Source: Streptococcus pneumoniae
Lineage (GTDB): Bacteria > Bacillota > Bacilli > Lactobacillales > Streptococcaceae
DNA length: 64,000 nucleotides
Direction: 5' to 3'
Assembly (NCBI RefSeq): GCF_001113365.1
Contig: NZ_CKYA01000007.1
Location: forward strand, 1 to 64,000
A program made the translations under genes and the position numbers. The notes below the pieces were generated by a model, which worked only from the letters and a program-made list of their open reading frames with translations, made no database searches and had not been told where the DNA came from. This document shows positions 8,813 through 16,505 of the stretch, in pieces; position 1 is the first letter of the stretch; every line of letters starts with the position of its first letter.

Positions 8813-9000
8813 TATAATAAAATAGATTTTAAATCCATCTATTTTATTATTGAAAATTCTACATTTTTCAATTGAATTTTGATTACAAATATTCGCGCGA
8901 TTTTCGCGTGATTTTCGCGTGAATATTTTAAAATATATCTTAGAAATACGATGAAATCAAAGATTTTAATTATCTATCAAATTTACTTTTTCGCGTGACA
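8813..9000 (+). promoter_or_regulatory. Promoter, hairpin and TTTTCGCGTGA repeat array upstream of the AlbA-domain gene
   Basis: An extended -10 (TGTTATAAT, TATAAT at 8813-8818) is followed by an 11-bp perfect inverted repeat (8817-8827 with 8837-8847). Three CGCG cores then follow at 8894, 8905 and 8916, exactly 11 bases apart, in the context ATTTTCGCGTGA. A fourth copy (core 8992) lies 76 bases further on. The periodic spacing on one helix face looks like an operator, plausibly bound by the downstream protein itself. Confidence 0.55.
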
Positions 9001-9051
9001 ATCATTTAAAAAAATAAATTTAAGCAACATTATATTTTAGGAAGGGAAAAT

Positions 9052-10536
9052 ATGGACTTAAAATTTGAAGGGGTTGATTTAGAATACAAAAAAGCTAAAA
9101 ACGATCTTCCAGAATCTTTCTGGGAAACCTACTCAGCATTTGCAAATACAAATGGCGGGAAAATAATTCTCGGGATAGACGAAAAAAATATTGACCCCTA
9201 CCAAGGAGTCAATAATCCTCAAAAAATACGAGACAATTTATTCGCTTTAGTCGCAAACAAACAAAAAGTTAGTTGTAACTTACTTACAGATAATGATATT
9301 GAATACATTGATATTCCAGGCAAAAATAAACAACTCATGGTAATCACTGTAAGAGAAGCGAATCCTCACCAAAAACCCGTCCATCTAAAAAATGATTATC
9401 GTGAGTCATATAAAAGATTAGGTGAAGGCGATGTTCGACTTGATAAAGAAGAACTTAAATATCTGATGACTAGTTCTCATGATGATATTGATAGTGAGTT
9501 ACTTAATAATTTTGACGAAAATGATTTAAATTTAGATACAATAAAACATTACAAGCAATTATTAATTGAACTTACTGGTAATACAAAATATAATAGCATT
9601 TCGTTGAGAAATTTTCTAATCGAAATTGGTGTATTTAAAAAAGACAGGATTGATAATACATATAAATTAACCGCAGGAGGACTAATATTTTTTGGAAAGT
9701 ACAATTCTATCATTTCTCGTTATCCCAAATTTCAATTAGACTATTTTGAAAAAGATACCTCCCTTTCAACTAGGTGGAACGATAGAATTTCAACAGGGGA
9801 TATGATGTACCCTGATTTAAACATGTTTGATTTTTTCAATTTAGCATATAAGAAATTAACTACTACAACAAATGATAGATTTGAGTTTAATAACGAATCT
9901 GCCCACCGTTTACCATTCAAGAAAGACCTATCTGAATCTATACGTGAAGCTTTAGTAAACTGCTTAATGCATGCTTACTATGACTTTGATTCTCCTATAG
10001 TTATTACAGCTTATCAAGACTTCTATGAATTTAAAAATCCAGGTAAGATGAAAATTTCTATTCCCGAATTTATACATGGCGGAACTTCCAAAACGCGAAA
10101 TAGTACAATCTCTTCATTATTCCGTAGAATTGGGATGTCCGAAAAAGCTGGATCAGGTGGACCAAAAATTTTTGATATTTCCGAAAAGTATAAACTAAAA
10201 ATCCCTGAGGTAAGCACTACCTTTGATAGTACTGTTGTTACAATCTGGAAAGTAGACTTATTGTCTTCTTATGCGGATACATCAGATAATGAAAAGATAA
10301 TACTTGAATATATCATTAAAAATGGTAGCATTACTAAAAATGATGTCCTCGAAAATTCTCTCATGACTGAGTATAAATTTAGAGAAAATTTGAAATCTCT
10401 ACAAAATAAAAAGTATATTGAGATAGAAGGTAAGGGACGATCTACAAGATATGTTCTCCCTAAAAGCTCAACTGAACAATACCACATCATTAAACAACAA
10501 ATCAAAAATCTTGGAGATTTCATGACTAAATATTAA
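9052..10536 (+). CDS. AlbA_2/Schlafen-type DNA-binding protein with HATPase_c_4-like domain
   Basis: The 494-residue protein has an N-terminal AlbA_2 domain (about 3-130; FEGVDLEYKKAKNDLPESFW, then FANTNGGKIILGI). The middle region fits HATPase_c_4 (about 290-400; SIREALVNCLMHAYYDFDSP, then SEKAGSGGPKIF). A C-terminal winged helix-turn-helix region follows (about 415-480). Proteins of this layout are annotated as ATP-binding transcription regulators, and their role is poorly defined. It faces hsdM and shares a terminator region with it. Its position at the edge of the restriction/AbiH/Fic genes suggests a defence-linked or regulatory role, which is inference. Confidence 0.8.
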   Translation: MDLKFEGVDLEYKKAKNDLPESFWETYSAFANTNGGKIILGIDEKNIDPYQGVNNPQKIRDNLFALVANKQKVSCNLLTDNDIEYIDIPGKNKQLMVITVREANPHQKPVHLKNDYRESYKRLGEGDVRLDKEELKYLMTSSHDDIDSELLNNFDENDLNLDTIKHYKQLLIELTGNTKYNSISLRNFLIEIGVFKKDRIDNTYKLTAGGLIFFGKYNSIISRYPKFQLDYFEKDTSLSTRWNDRISTGDMMYPDLNMFDFFNLAYKKLTTTTNDRFEFNNESAHRLPFKKDLSESIREALVNCLMHAYYDFDSPIVITAYQDFYEFKNPGKMKISIPEFIHGGTSKTRNSTISSLFRRIGMSEKAGSGGPKIFDISEKYKLKIPEVSTTFDSTVVTIWKVDLLSSYADTSDNEKIILEYIIKNGSITKNDVLENSLMTEYKFRENLKSLQNKKYIEIEGKGRSTRYVLPKSSTEQYHIIKQQIKNLGDFMTKY

Positions 10537-10605
10537 ATATTTTATTTTCATTCCTAAAAATTTTTGAAATAATATTGTCTTTTCCCAAATTTTCGGAAAC
10601 CAAAA

Positions 10606-10634
10606 CGCAGGCTCAGAGCGTCCTGCGCTTTTTC
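10606..10634. terminator. Bidirectional terminator between the AlbA gene and hsdM
   Basis: CGCAGG (10606-10611) pairs with CCTGCG (10622-10627). AAAA lies before the stem and TTTTT after it, so it can serve both convergent genes. Confidence 0.7.
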
Positions 10635-10650
10635 ATTTTTCCCCTACTCT

Positions 10651-12252
10651 CTAAATCTCTTTCAACTTTTCAAGATAGGCGGTTAATTCTGCTTGGGCTT
10701 CTGGTGTTGTGCCTACTAGTTGGCTGCGCATTTGTGCGAGTCTGACTTCTACTTGACCAATCTCTTTATCAATCTCTGCGAGTTGGTCGGCGAGGTCGGC
10801 GAAGGGAACTACGGGTTCTTCCTCAAAAGTATCGACATAGCGTGGAATATTAAGGTTGTAGTCATTTTCGACAATCTCTTCAAAGCTGGCTAGATGGGCA
10901 AACTTCTCGATATTCTCGCGTTTTTGATAAGTCTCCAAAATCTTGGCAATATGGTCTTCGGTCATATTGTTTTGATTTTTCCCTTTTTCAAACTCTTTTG
11001 AGGCATCGATAAAGAAGACATCCTTATTTGTGCGATTCTTTTTAAGGATAATAATAGTTGTCGGAATAGAGGTGTTGTAGAAGATATTTGCCGGCAAGCC
11101 GATAACTGTATCAATAGCGCCTTCTTCTAGCAGGTGTTGGCGAATTTTCTGCTCGGCTGCTCCTCGGAAGAGAACTCCGTGAGGAAGGACAATGGCCATA
11201 ACTCCATTATGCTTGAGATGGTAAAAACCGTGAAGGAGGAAGGCAAAATCTGCTTTAGACTTAGGTGCCAGAACCCCATAACTTGAAAAACGAGGATCTT
11301 GCAGGAAGCCACTATCTGCTGACCACTTCAGTGAATAAGGTGGATTCATCAAAACCCCATCAAAGTCTGTCGGCTCCGTCGTCGGCCAATCTTCGTCTAG
11401 GGTATCGTGGTTGCTGAGGTGATAGTTCTCAATCGCAACTCCATGAAGCATCATGTTCATACGAGCAAGGTTGAAGGTCGAAGTAATCAACTCTTGACCG
11501 TAGTAAGAAATCGTCGAAGCTTCCTTACTATAGCGCTTGGCATTGAGCAAGAGGGAACCAGAACCCATGGTCGGGTCGTAAACCGACATGCCCTTTTGAT
11601 GCTCACGCCCTGCAAAGACAATCTGAGTCATGAGGTGAGAGACTGCTTGAGGTGTATAGAACTCTCCAGCCTTTTTCCCAGAATCACTAGCAAACTGGCC
11701 AATCAAGTACTCATAAGCATCACCCAAGATATCACCAGCATGACCAGACACATTGAGGTCGTTGAGCTGTTTCATAACCTCAGAGATGGTTTTATTTTGC
11801 TTTTGTGGGGTGTTGCCTAGTTTTTTGGCATAGAGGTCGATATCTTCGAAAAGATTTTCAAATTTTTCATTGGCCTGCTCGATATCACGGAAACTTTGGG
11901 CTAGGGATTCTAGCTGGAAGGTTCCTTCATGGATAGACTGAACCAGCTTGGTAAAGGTTAGAGAAGGCTCAATCACATAGCCCAGATCGTCATTTAAGAC
12001 CTCGATGAGGTCTTCACTGACATCTGCATCCGCAAAGTTTTCCTCGTAGAGAAGCTGCGCTTGCTGGAAGGACTCAAAGGTCTCGTCCAAGTTATCACAG
12101 ACGGCTTGAAGGATGTTGTCGGATAGGTACTTGTAGAAAATCAAGCCCAAAAGGTAGGACTTGTATTCATTGGCTTCCATCTGACCACGCAGGATATCTG
12201 CGGCATTCCAGAGGGATTGGTAGAGTTCTCTTGATAAATCTGTTTGTGACAT
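10651..12252 (-). CDS. hsdM: Type I restriction-modification DNA methyltransferase subunit HsdM
   Basis: This is the N6-adenine methyltransferase of a type I system. It has an N-terminal helical HsdM domain, AdoMet motif I (DPTMGSGSLLLNA, about residue 226) and catalytic motif IV NPPY (about residue 303). The frame is open to 12273, but the ATG at 12252 (protein start MSQTDLSRELYQ) has AGGAG five bases upstream and is preferred, giving 533 residues. Unusually it lies downstream of hsdS, separated by 362 bases. HsdR is 3.6 kb upstream, beyond AbiH and Fic. Confidence 0.95.
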   Translation of the reverse strand: MSQTDLSRELYQSLWNAADILRGQMEANEYKSYLLGLIFYKYLSDNILQAVCDNLDETFESFQQAQLLYEENFADADVSEDLIEVLNDDLGYVIEPSLTFTKLVQSIHEGTFQLESLAQSFRDIEQANEKFENLFEDIDLYAKKLGNTPQKQNKTISEVMKQLNDLNVSGHAGDILGDAYEYLIGQFASDSGKKAGEFYTPQAVSHLMTQIVFAGREHQKGMSVYDPTMGSGSLLLNAKRYSKEASTISYYGQELITSTFNLARMNMMLHGVAIENYHLSNHDTLDEDWPTTEPTDFDGVLMNPPYSLKWSADSGFLQDPRFSSYGVLAPKSKADFAFLLHGFYHLKHNGVMAIVLPHGVLFRGAAEQKIRQHLLEEGAIDTVIGLPANIFYNTSIPTTIIILKKNRTNKDVFFIDASKEFEKGKNQNNMTEDHIAKILETYQKRENIEKFAHLASFEEIVENDYNLNIPRYVDTFEEEPVVPFADLADQLAEIDKEIGQVEVRLAQMRSQLVGTTPEAQAELTAYLEKLKEI

Positions 12253-12614
12253 AGGGTCTCCTATCAATTTCAATTTATGTTGTTAGTAGTATTCCATGTT
12301 TTAAAATATTTTTCTTTTTATATCTTCCTTAAATAGTACGGACGGGAGGTAAAATTATCCAGTGGATGATTTTAGAAATCCAAGGAATTTCATCCCTAAT
12401 TTTTGAGCCCTTCGCCCTTTCATTGACATGCTCAGGCTAAAATAGTTCCCCGAACTATTTTACTCTCAAAAATCCCGTCCTATACAATAACTTTGTTATT
12501 GTATAGGATACCACCATGGCGGAAAATATCCTCTAAAAGCTCACTTCGTTCGCGCTCATTTTACAATAAATTCTTTTAAAAACGAATCACTGGGCTTTTT
12601 ACGGTCTTGGTATC
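12253..12614 (-). other. Structured non-coding gap between hsdS and hsdM
   Basis: No convincing gene is present in these 362 bases. A block from 12340 to 12480 is bounded by the inverted ends GGACGGGA and TCCCGTCC. It contains smaller hairpins (GAAATCC/GGAATTTC and AATAGTTC/GAACTATT). Just beyond it is a near-perfect hairpin, CCTATACAATAAC paired with GTTATTGTATAGG (12479-12508). It may be a small palindromic mobile repeat or a regulatory leader for hsdM. Confidence 0.5.
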
Positions 12615-13799
12615 TTAGATAAACATTTTTCTGAGTAGGGTTTGTTTGCTTTCTTTGAGCTGGTTGACTTTTTCCTCTTGCTTGGCAATGGCCTTGTCTA
12701 GGTCTTGGAAGAAAGAACCGATGGCTTCTTGTTCAGGGAGAGAAGGGAAAGATGTTTTATAATTTAATACATCATTATTTGAAATATTTGCCTGTGCAGC
12801 TCCTTGAGAAGATAAAACCATCTCTTTTTCAAAATTTCTATTGCTTAATAACGTGAACAGGAAATTATTACTTTGATTCGTGGCCAATTTCCCAACACGC
12901 TGATTTAACACCGCTGCTACCTCTGTCATCTTGGATACACGTCCCACATTACCTGTTAGCGAGATTAATATATCTCCCTGTTCTAAGATAAACTGACTTT
13001 CTACAGTATCAATTCGATTTCCATATGTATCATCTATATACTCATTCCCTTTTACATTTGAAATAGTAACTACCAAATATTTACCATCTGTGGAATAATG
13101 CTCTGACTTCCATGCATTTCCTCCTTTAATAGAACACACTTCCCCCAACTTCACTTCCTTCCACTCATCTTCAAATCCTGCGAAGCGAAGGGCTGGTTTG
13201 GTTTGTCCTTTGGCTGGGAAGAGGAGTTTGAGGTAGGTTTTCTTCTTCTCTTTGAGCACCTCTAACTTACGCTGTTGAAGGCTAATGAGCTGGTCAATAT
13301 CTTGGAAGAAAGAACCGATGGCAGTTTGCTCGGGGAGGGAGGGGAGGGAAATATCTGTCTCTAAAATATTCTTATTGTATAATCTTTTTATTGTAGTTCC
13401 TTCAATTCCTGACCAAGATACAATCTTATAAAAAGCTTTAAGAAACTTGTTGTTAATTTTACCATGGTGATTCAACCAAACAATATTTGAATCTTGGTAG
13501 TAAGCTTCATCTCCATCGTACTCAACAACGCGGCCAATACTTCCTGAAGCAGATAACAGTAAATCTCCTCTTTGAGGATAAGCAAATTTTGTTTTATATT
13601 CTTCAAATTTTTCTCTAGTTATATAAGTATCAGCTTCCCCTCCAAAAGTACCAATTTTGAAAAAAGGAATTTCAAACTCCGCAGAAGTTTCCTCTTTGAA
13701 AATCCTCCTACACATTTCAACTGACCCAAGATTTCCCAACTTCTTCTCTTCCCAAACTTCAGTATACCCCGTAAAGCGATAACTTGGTTTTTTTGTCAT
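12615..13799 (-). CDS. hsdS: Type I restriction specificity subunit HsdS
   Basis: The 394-residue protein shows the two-fold layout of HsdS. Target-recognition domain 1 begins at FTGYTEVWEEKKLG, and a conserved helix follows from LPSLPEQTAIGSFFQDIDQL. Domain 2 begins at FAGFEDEWKEVKLGEV and is followed by a matching C-terminal helix (FPSLPEQEAIGSFFQDLDKA). It decides which bipartite DNA sequence the HsdMR complex modifies. Its ATG overlaps the AbiH stop codon (ATGA, 13796-13799), so both are co-translated. No second hsdS copy or recombinase gene is present here. Confidence 0.94.
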   Translation of the reverse strand: MTKKPSYRFTGYTEVWEEKKLGNLGSVEMCRRIFKEETSAEFEIPFFKIGTFGGEADTYITREKFEEYKTKFAYPQRGDLLLSASGSIGRVVEYDGDEAYYQDSNIVWLNHHGKINNKFLKAFYKIVSWSGIEGTTIKRLYNKNILETDISLPSLPEQTAIGSFFQDIDQLISLQQRKLEVLKEKKKTYLKLLFPAKGQTKPALRFAGFEDEWKEVKLGEVCSIKGGNAWKSEHYSTDGKYLVVTISNVKGNEYIDDTYGNRIDTVESQFILEQGDILISLTGNVGRVSKMTEVAAVLNQRVGKLATNQSNNFLFTLLSNRNFEKEMVLSSQGAAQANISNNDVLNYKTSFPSLPEQEAIGSFFQDLDKAIAKQEEKVNQLKESKQTLLRKMFI

Positions 13800-14851
13800 A
13801 TTACTCCTCCAACTATTTCATCTTTATTTGTATCTATAAATTGCAATTGATAAGCTTTACGAGCACCCCATGCCTTAAGTGTTTTCTTAATAGTATATTC
13901 ATTCTGCTTATCGAACTGGTCTACATAAATGCTCACATCCGGTGCCTGTTTAAAAATTTCTTTAAAGTAAGGAGCATCCACTCCATTCTCATCCCGAATA
14001 TTAAAACCAATGAAATAGATTTCTTTGATAGAACTTAAACTTTTGAAAAAGTATTCATGTTTTCTAAGTTGCTGATGGACAGGCTTTCTAGTCAAATCAA
14101 CTAAATTATAAAGAAAGTCACGTACCGCAGTTGGATCATTTTGTATAGATTCATCATAAGAATCCATTTCACGATTATGTCCAAATATTAGCTTATTTTC
14201 AGAAATGCTTCCATGTATATGACATATTTGTTCAGAATTTATACCGTAGAAATCCTCTAACAACATACTATAATTAAAAGTTAAAAAGTAGGCATTTTTA
14301 TTGTGTTCAACAGATTTCTTTCGTTTTAGTTTTTTTAGATTAGAAGGCATATTATCCCATTCAAGAATAAAACATTGAACCCATTCCCTAAATAAGTTTT
14401 CAATGTCTGCTATTAGAAATTTTTCAAGAATCGTTGCCAACTCCTCAGCTTCTTCTAGACCACAAAACGACAGTATAATTTTCACCTCATTTATCCAACC
14501 TAAATCATGCTCAAACTGAGACCAAAAATTTTCTAATCCCATTAACTGCATCATATGTCGATAAATAAATTGATACCGTTCATGTTTATCTAACTGACCA
14601 TTTCTAATTTTGGATAGAGAATATCCATATATGTCTCTCAACCCATCTTCCTTGCCACATCGATGTTGTTCTTGAATTTCAATATCCTTTTCCCTAAAAA
14701 AGTCACAAATTCCTTTTACTGTTTGCAACGACTCTAACAGTTCATCTTTTCCATAGGCCTGCTGAAAAACAAACTTCTTGAAATATAGATAATTCGTCTT
14801 CAAATCATGCGCCATATCAAAACCATTTCCGATAATAAATAATTTCTCCAC
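13796..14851 (-). CDS. AbiH-family abortive infection protein
   Basis: The 351-residue protein starts with EKLFIIGNGFDMAHDLKTNY, the diagnostic N-terminal motif of the AbiH family, and has the matching C-terminal part (IYFIGFNIRDENGVDAPYF). AbiH was first found as a lactococcal phage-resistance determinant. Its mechanism is not established. The start is a GTG with GGGGGG five bases upstream. It is the first gene of a unit with hsdS, overlapping it by four bases, so its expression is tied to restriction specificity. Confidence 0.85.
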   Translation of the reverse strand: MEKLFIIGNGFDMAHDLKTNYLYFKKFVFQQAYGKDELLESLQTVKGICDFFREKDIEIQEQHRCGKEDGLRDIYGYSLSKIRNGQLDKHERYQFIYRHMMQLMGLENFWSQFEHDLGWINEVKIILSFCGLEEAEELATILEKFLIADIENLFREWVQCFILEWDNMPSNLKKLKRKKSVEHNKNAYFLTFNYSMLLEDFYGINSEQICHIHGSISENKLIFGHNREMDSYDESIQNDPTAVRDFLYNLVDLTRKPVHQQLRKHEYFFKSLSSIKEIYFIGFNIRDENGVDAPYFKEIFKQAPDVSIYVDQFDKQNEYTIKKTLKAWGARKAYQLQFIDTNKDEIVGGVI

Positions 14852-14865
14852 TCTATCCCCCCTTT

Positions 14866-15071
14866 CTATTACTCCATTTTCTTATTTCTACACTTTAAGT
14901 TTTCTTTTTTGATTTCTATTCTTCAATTTTACCTATTTTTTCACTTTAGGGTATCAATGTCTTAATTCTATTGTTCAATTTTGGTCATTTTTGCACTTTA
15001 GATATGCAACTATGCTATCCTATTCTTCAATTTTCCCTATTTTGAAACAATAGATAGGCTTATTTTGTGAT
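14866..15071. repeat. Four tandem 50-52 bp direct repeats between abiH and fic
   Basis: Units begin CTATTCTTCAATTTT (or close) at 14866, 14916, 14968 and 15020. The last three are exactly 52 bases apart. Each of the first three also holds CACTTTA (14891, 14942, 14994). The last unit runs into the fic -10 region. The array fills the divergent promoter region. Confidence 0.8.
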
Positions 15072-15076
15072 ATAAT
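15068..15076 (+). promoter_or_regulatory. fic extended -10 promoter
   Basis: TGATATAAT, with TATAAT at 15071-15076, lies 35 bases before the fic start and at the end of the fourth tandem repeat. No good -35 is present at normal spacing. Confidence 0.6.
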
Positions 15077-15110
15077 GTTAAAAAACGTTGAAATGCGAGG
15101 ATGACTACAT

Positions 15111-16352
15111 ATGAACTATAGAGAACTTAAAAAAATCTACTACAGTCATCGTGACCAATATGAGGAAGAGTATCAATTACGCTTACAGGGATACAGCTCC
15201 ATTAGGACATCTCTTTATCCTCATTTAATGCAACGCGATACTGTCAAAACAAGTCAATACCCTCTATTTGTTACCCTGCATCTTGGGATTTCCCAACTGA
15301 TGGAAACTATCTCACAGCAGTCTCAACGAATTAGCGAAATAGCTGGTACCCTCCCTAAGATTGCCCACGATCAATTTTATAAAGAACAACTCTACCAATC
15401 GATTATTTCCACAAATGAGATTGAGGGTATCCATACAACTCGTAAAGAGTTGGTTGATGTGGAGAAACTCCTAGAGGAAGACCCCTATAAGACCGAACAA
15501 ATTAAACATCTTTCCACCCTGCGAATGTACCAACAAATCCTTAAGGATGAATTTCTCCAAATCCAATCACTTGAAGATATCAGAGGGATTTATGACCAAT
15601 TAACACAAGGAGAAATCTCGCCAGAGGATGAACTCGATGGAGAGTTTTTTAGACAGAAATCGGTCTTTATCCAAGACGACAAGACTGGCAAAGTCATCTA
15701 TATCCCACCTCAAAAGGAGGAACAGATTCAGGTCATGCTGACAGAGTGGATTCGTTTTATAAACGACCATTCTATCCCAAACCTTGTCAAGGCTTGTGCT
15801 GGACACTATTTTTTTGAAAATATACATCCCTTCTATGACGGTAACGGTCGGACAGGACGCTATATCCTTGCCAAGTACTTGTCTAGAAAACTCGATAAAT
15901 TTTCAGGGTTAGTTTTGTCCCAACAAATCAATCACCATAAACAAGACTATTATAAGGCTTTTAGGAATACTGGCGATCATCTCAACCGTGCCGATGCTAC
16001 CTTCTTCGTTGAAACCTTGTTGACTTTTATCAAGGAAGGACAGGAAAATATTATCCAAACCCTCCTTGAAAAACAAGAGCAACTGCATCGCTATAAAGTT
16101 AAGATAGAGCAAACAGAAGGGCTGGAGGAAGTCGAGAAATACATCTTGTTTCTCCTCGCTCAGTCCAAGCTCTTTGTCGATGATAAGAGAGATGGCATAG
16201 AAGATAGAAGCATCATCCAACTGGCCAATCAGTCCAACCATCATTACTCTAAGAAAAAGATCAAGGATGCTTTCTTGCATCTTGAAGAGAGGGGAATTTT
16301 GACCCTAATTGGTCGAAAACCTTCCCAACATTATCTTTCTGACTATTTTTAA
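15111..16352 (+). CDS. Fic-domain protein (probable AMPylase), class II
   Basis: The 413-residue protein has an N-terminal Fic_N region and the inhibitory motif TNEIEG (about 101-106, pattern [S/T]xxxE[G/N]). The canonical Fic motif HPFYDGNGRTGR follows at about 239-250. The C-terminal part (about 330-410) looks like a winged helix. Fic enzymes usually transfer AMP to hydroxyl groups of target proteins. An N-terminal inhibitory helix marks class II, which keeps itself off until relieved. The gene runs opposite to its neighbours, between abiH and hsdR. Its target is unknown. Confidence 0.92.
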   Translation: MNYRELKKIYYSHRDQYEEEYQLRLQGYSSIRTSLYPHLMQRDTVKTSQYPLFVTLHLGISQLMETISQQSQRISEIAGTLPKIAHDQFYKEQLYQSIISTNEIEGIHTTRKELVDVEKLLEEDPYKTEQIKHLSTLRMYQQILKDEFLQIQSLEDIRGIYDQLTQGEISPEDELDGEFFRQKSVFIQDDKTGKVIYIPPQKEEQIQVMLTEWIRFINDHSIPNLVKACAGHYFFENIHPFYDGNGRTGRYILAKYLSRKLDKFSGLVLSQQINHHKQDYYKAFRNTGDHLNRADATFFVETLLTFIKEGQENIIQTLLEKQEQLHRYKVKIEQTEGLEEVEKYILFLLAQSKLFVDDKRDGIEDRSIIQLANQSNHHYSKKKIKDAFLHLEERGILTLIGRKPSQHYLSDYF

Positions 16353-16502
16353 TACTCAATGAAAATCAAAGAGCAAACTAGGAAACTAGCCGCAGGTTGC
16401 TCAAAACACTGTTTTGAGGTTGCAGATAAGACTGACGAAGTCAGTCACATATATACGGCAAGGCGACGTTGACGTGGTTTGAAGAGATTTTCGAAGAGTA
16501 TA
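16353..16502 (-). repeat. BOX element (boxA-boxC, no repeated boxB)
   Basis: Read on the minus strand it starts TATACTCTTCGAAAATCTC (boxA) and ends at TTTTCATTGAGTA (boxC). It lies exactly between the stop codons of the convergent fic and hsdR genes. Confidence 0.92.
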
Positions 16503-16505
16503 AAC

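Noticed and set aside
12615..13799. Phase-variable hsdS inversion system
   Set aside because: Only one hsdS copy is present, with no recombinase gene and no inverted partner sequence in the window.
14866..15071. Possible CRISPR array
   Set aside because: Similarity runs through the whole 52-base unit rather than being split into fixed repeats and unique spacers, there are only four units, and no cas gene is nearby.
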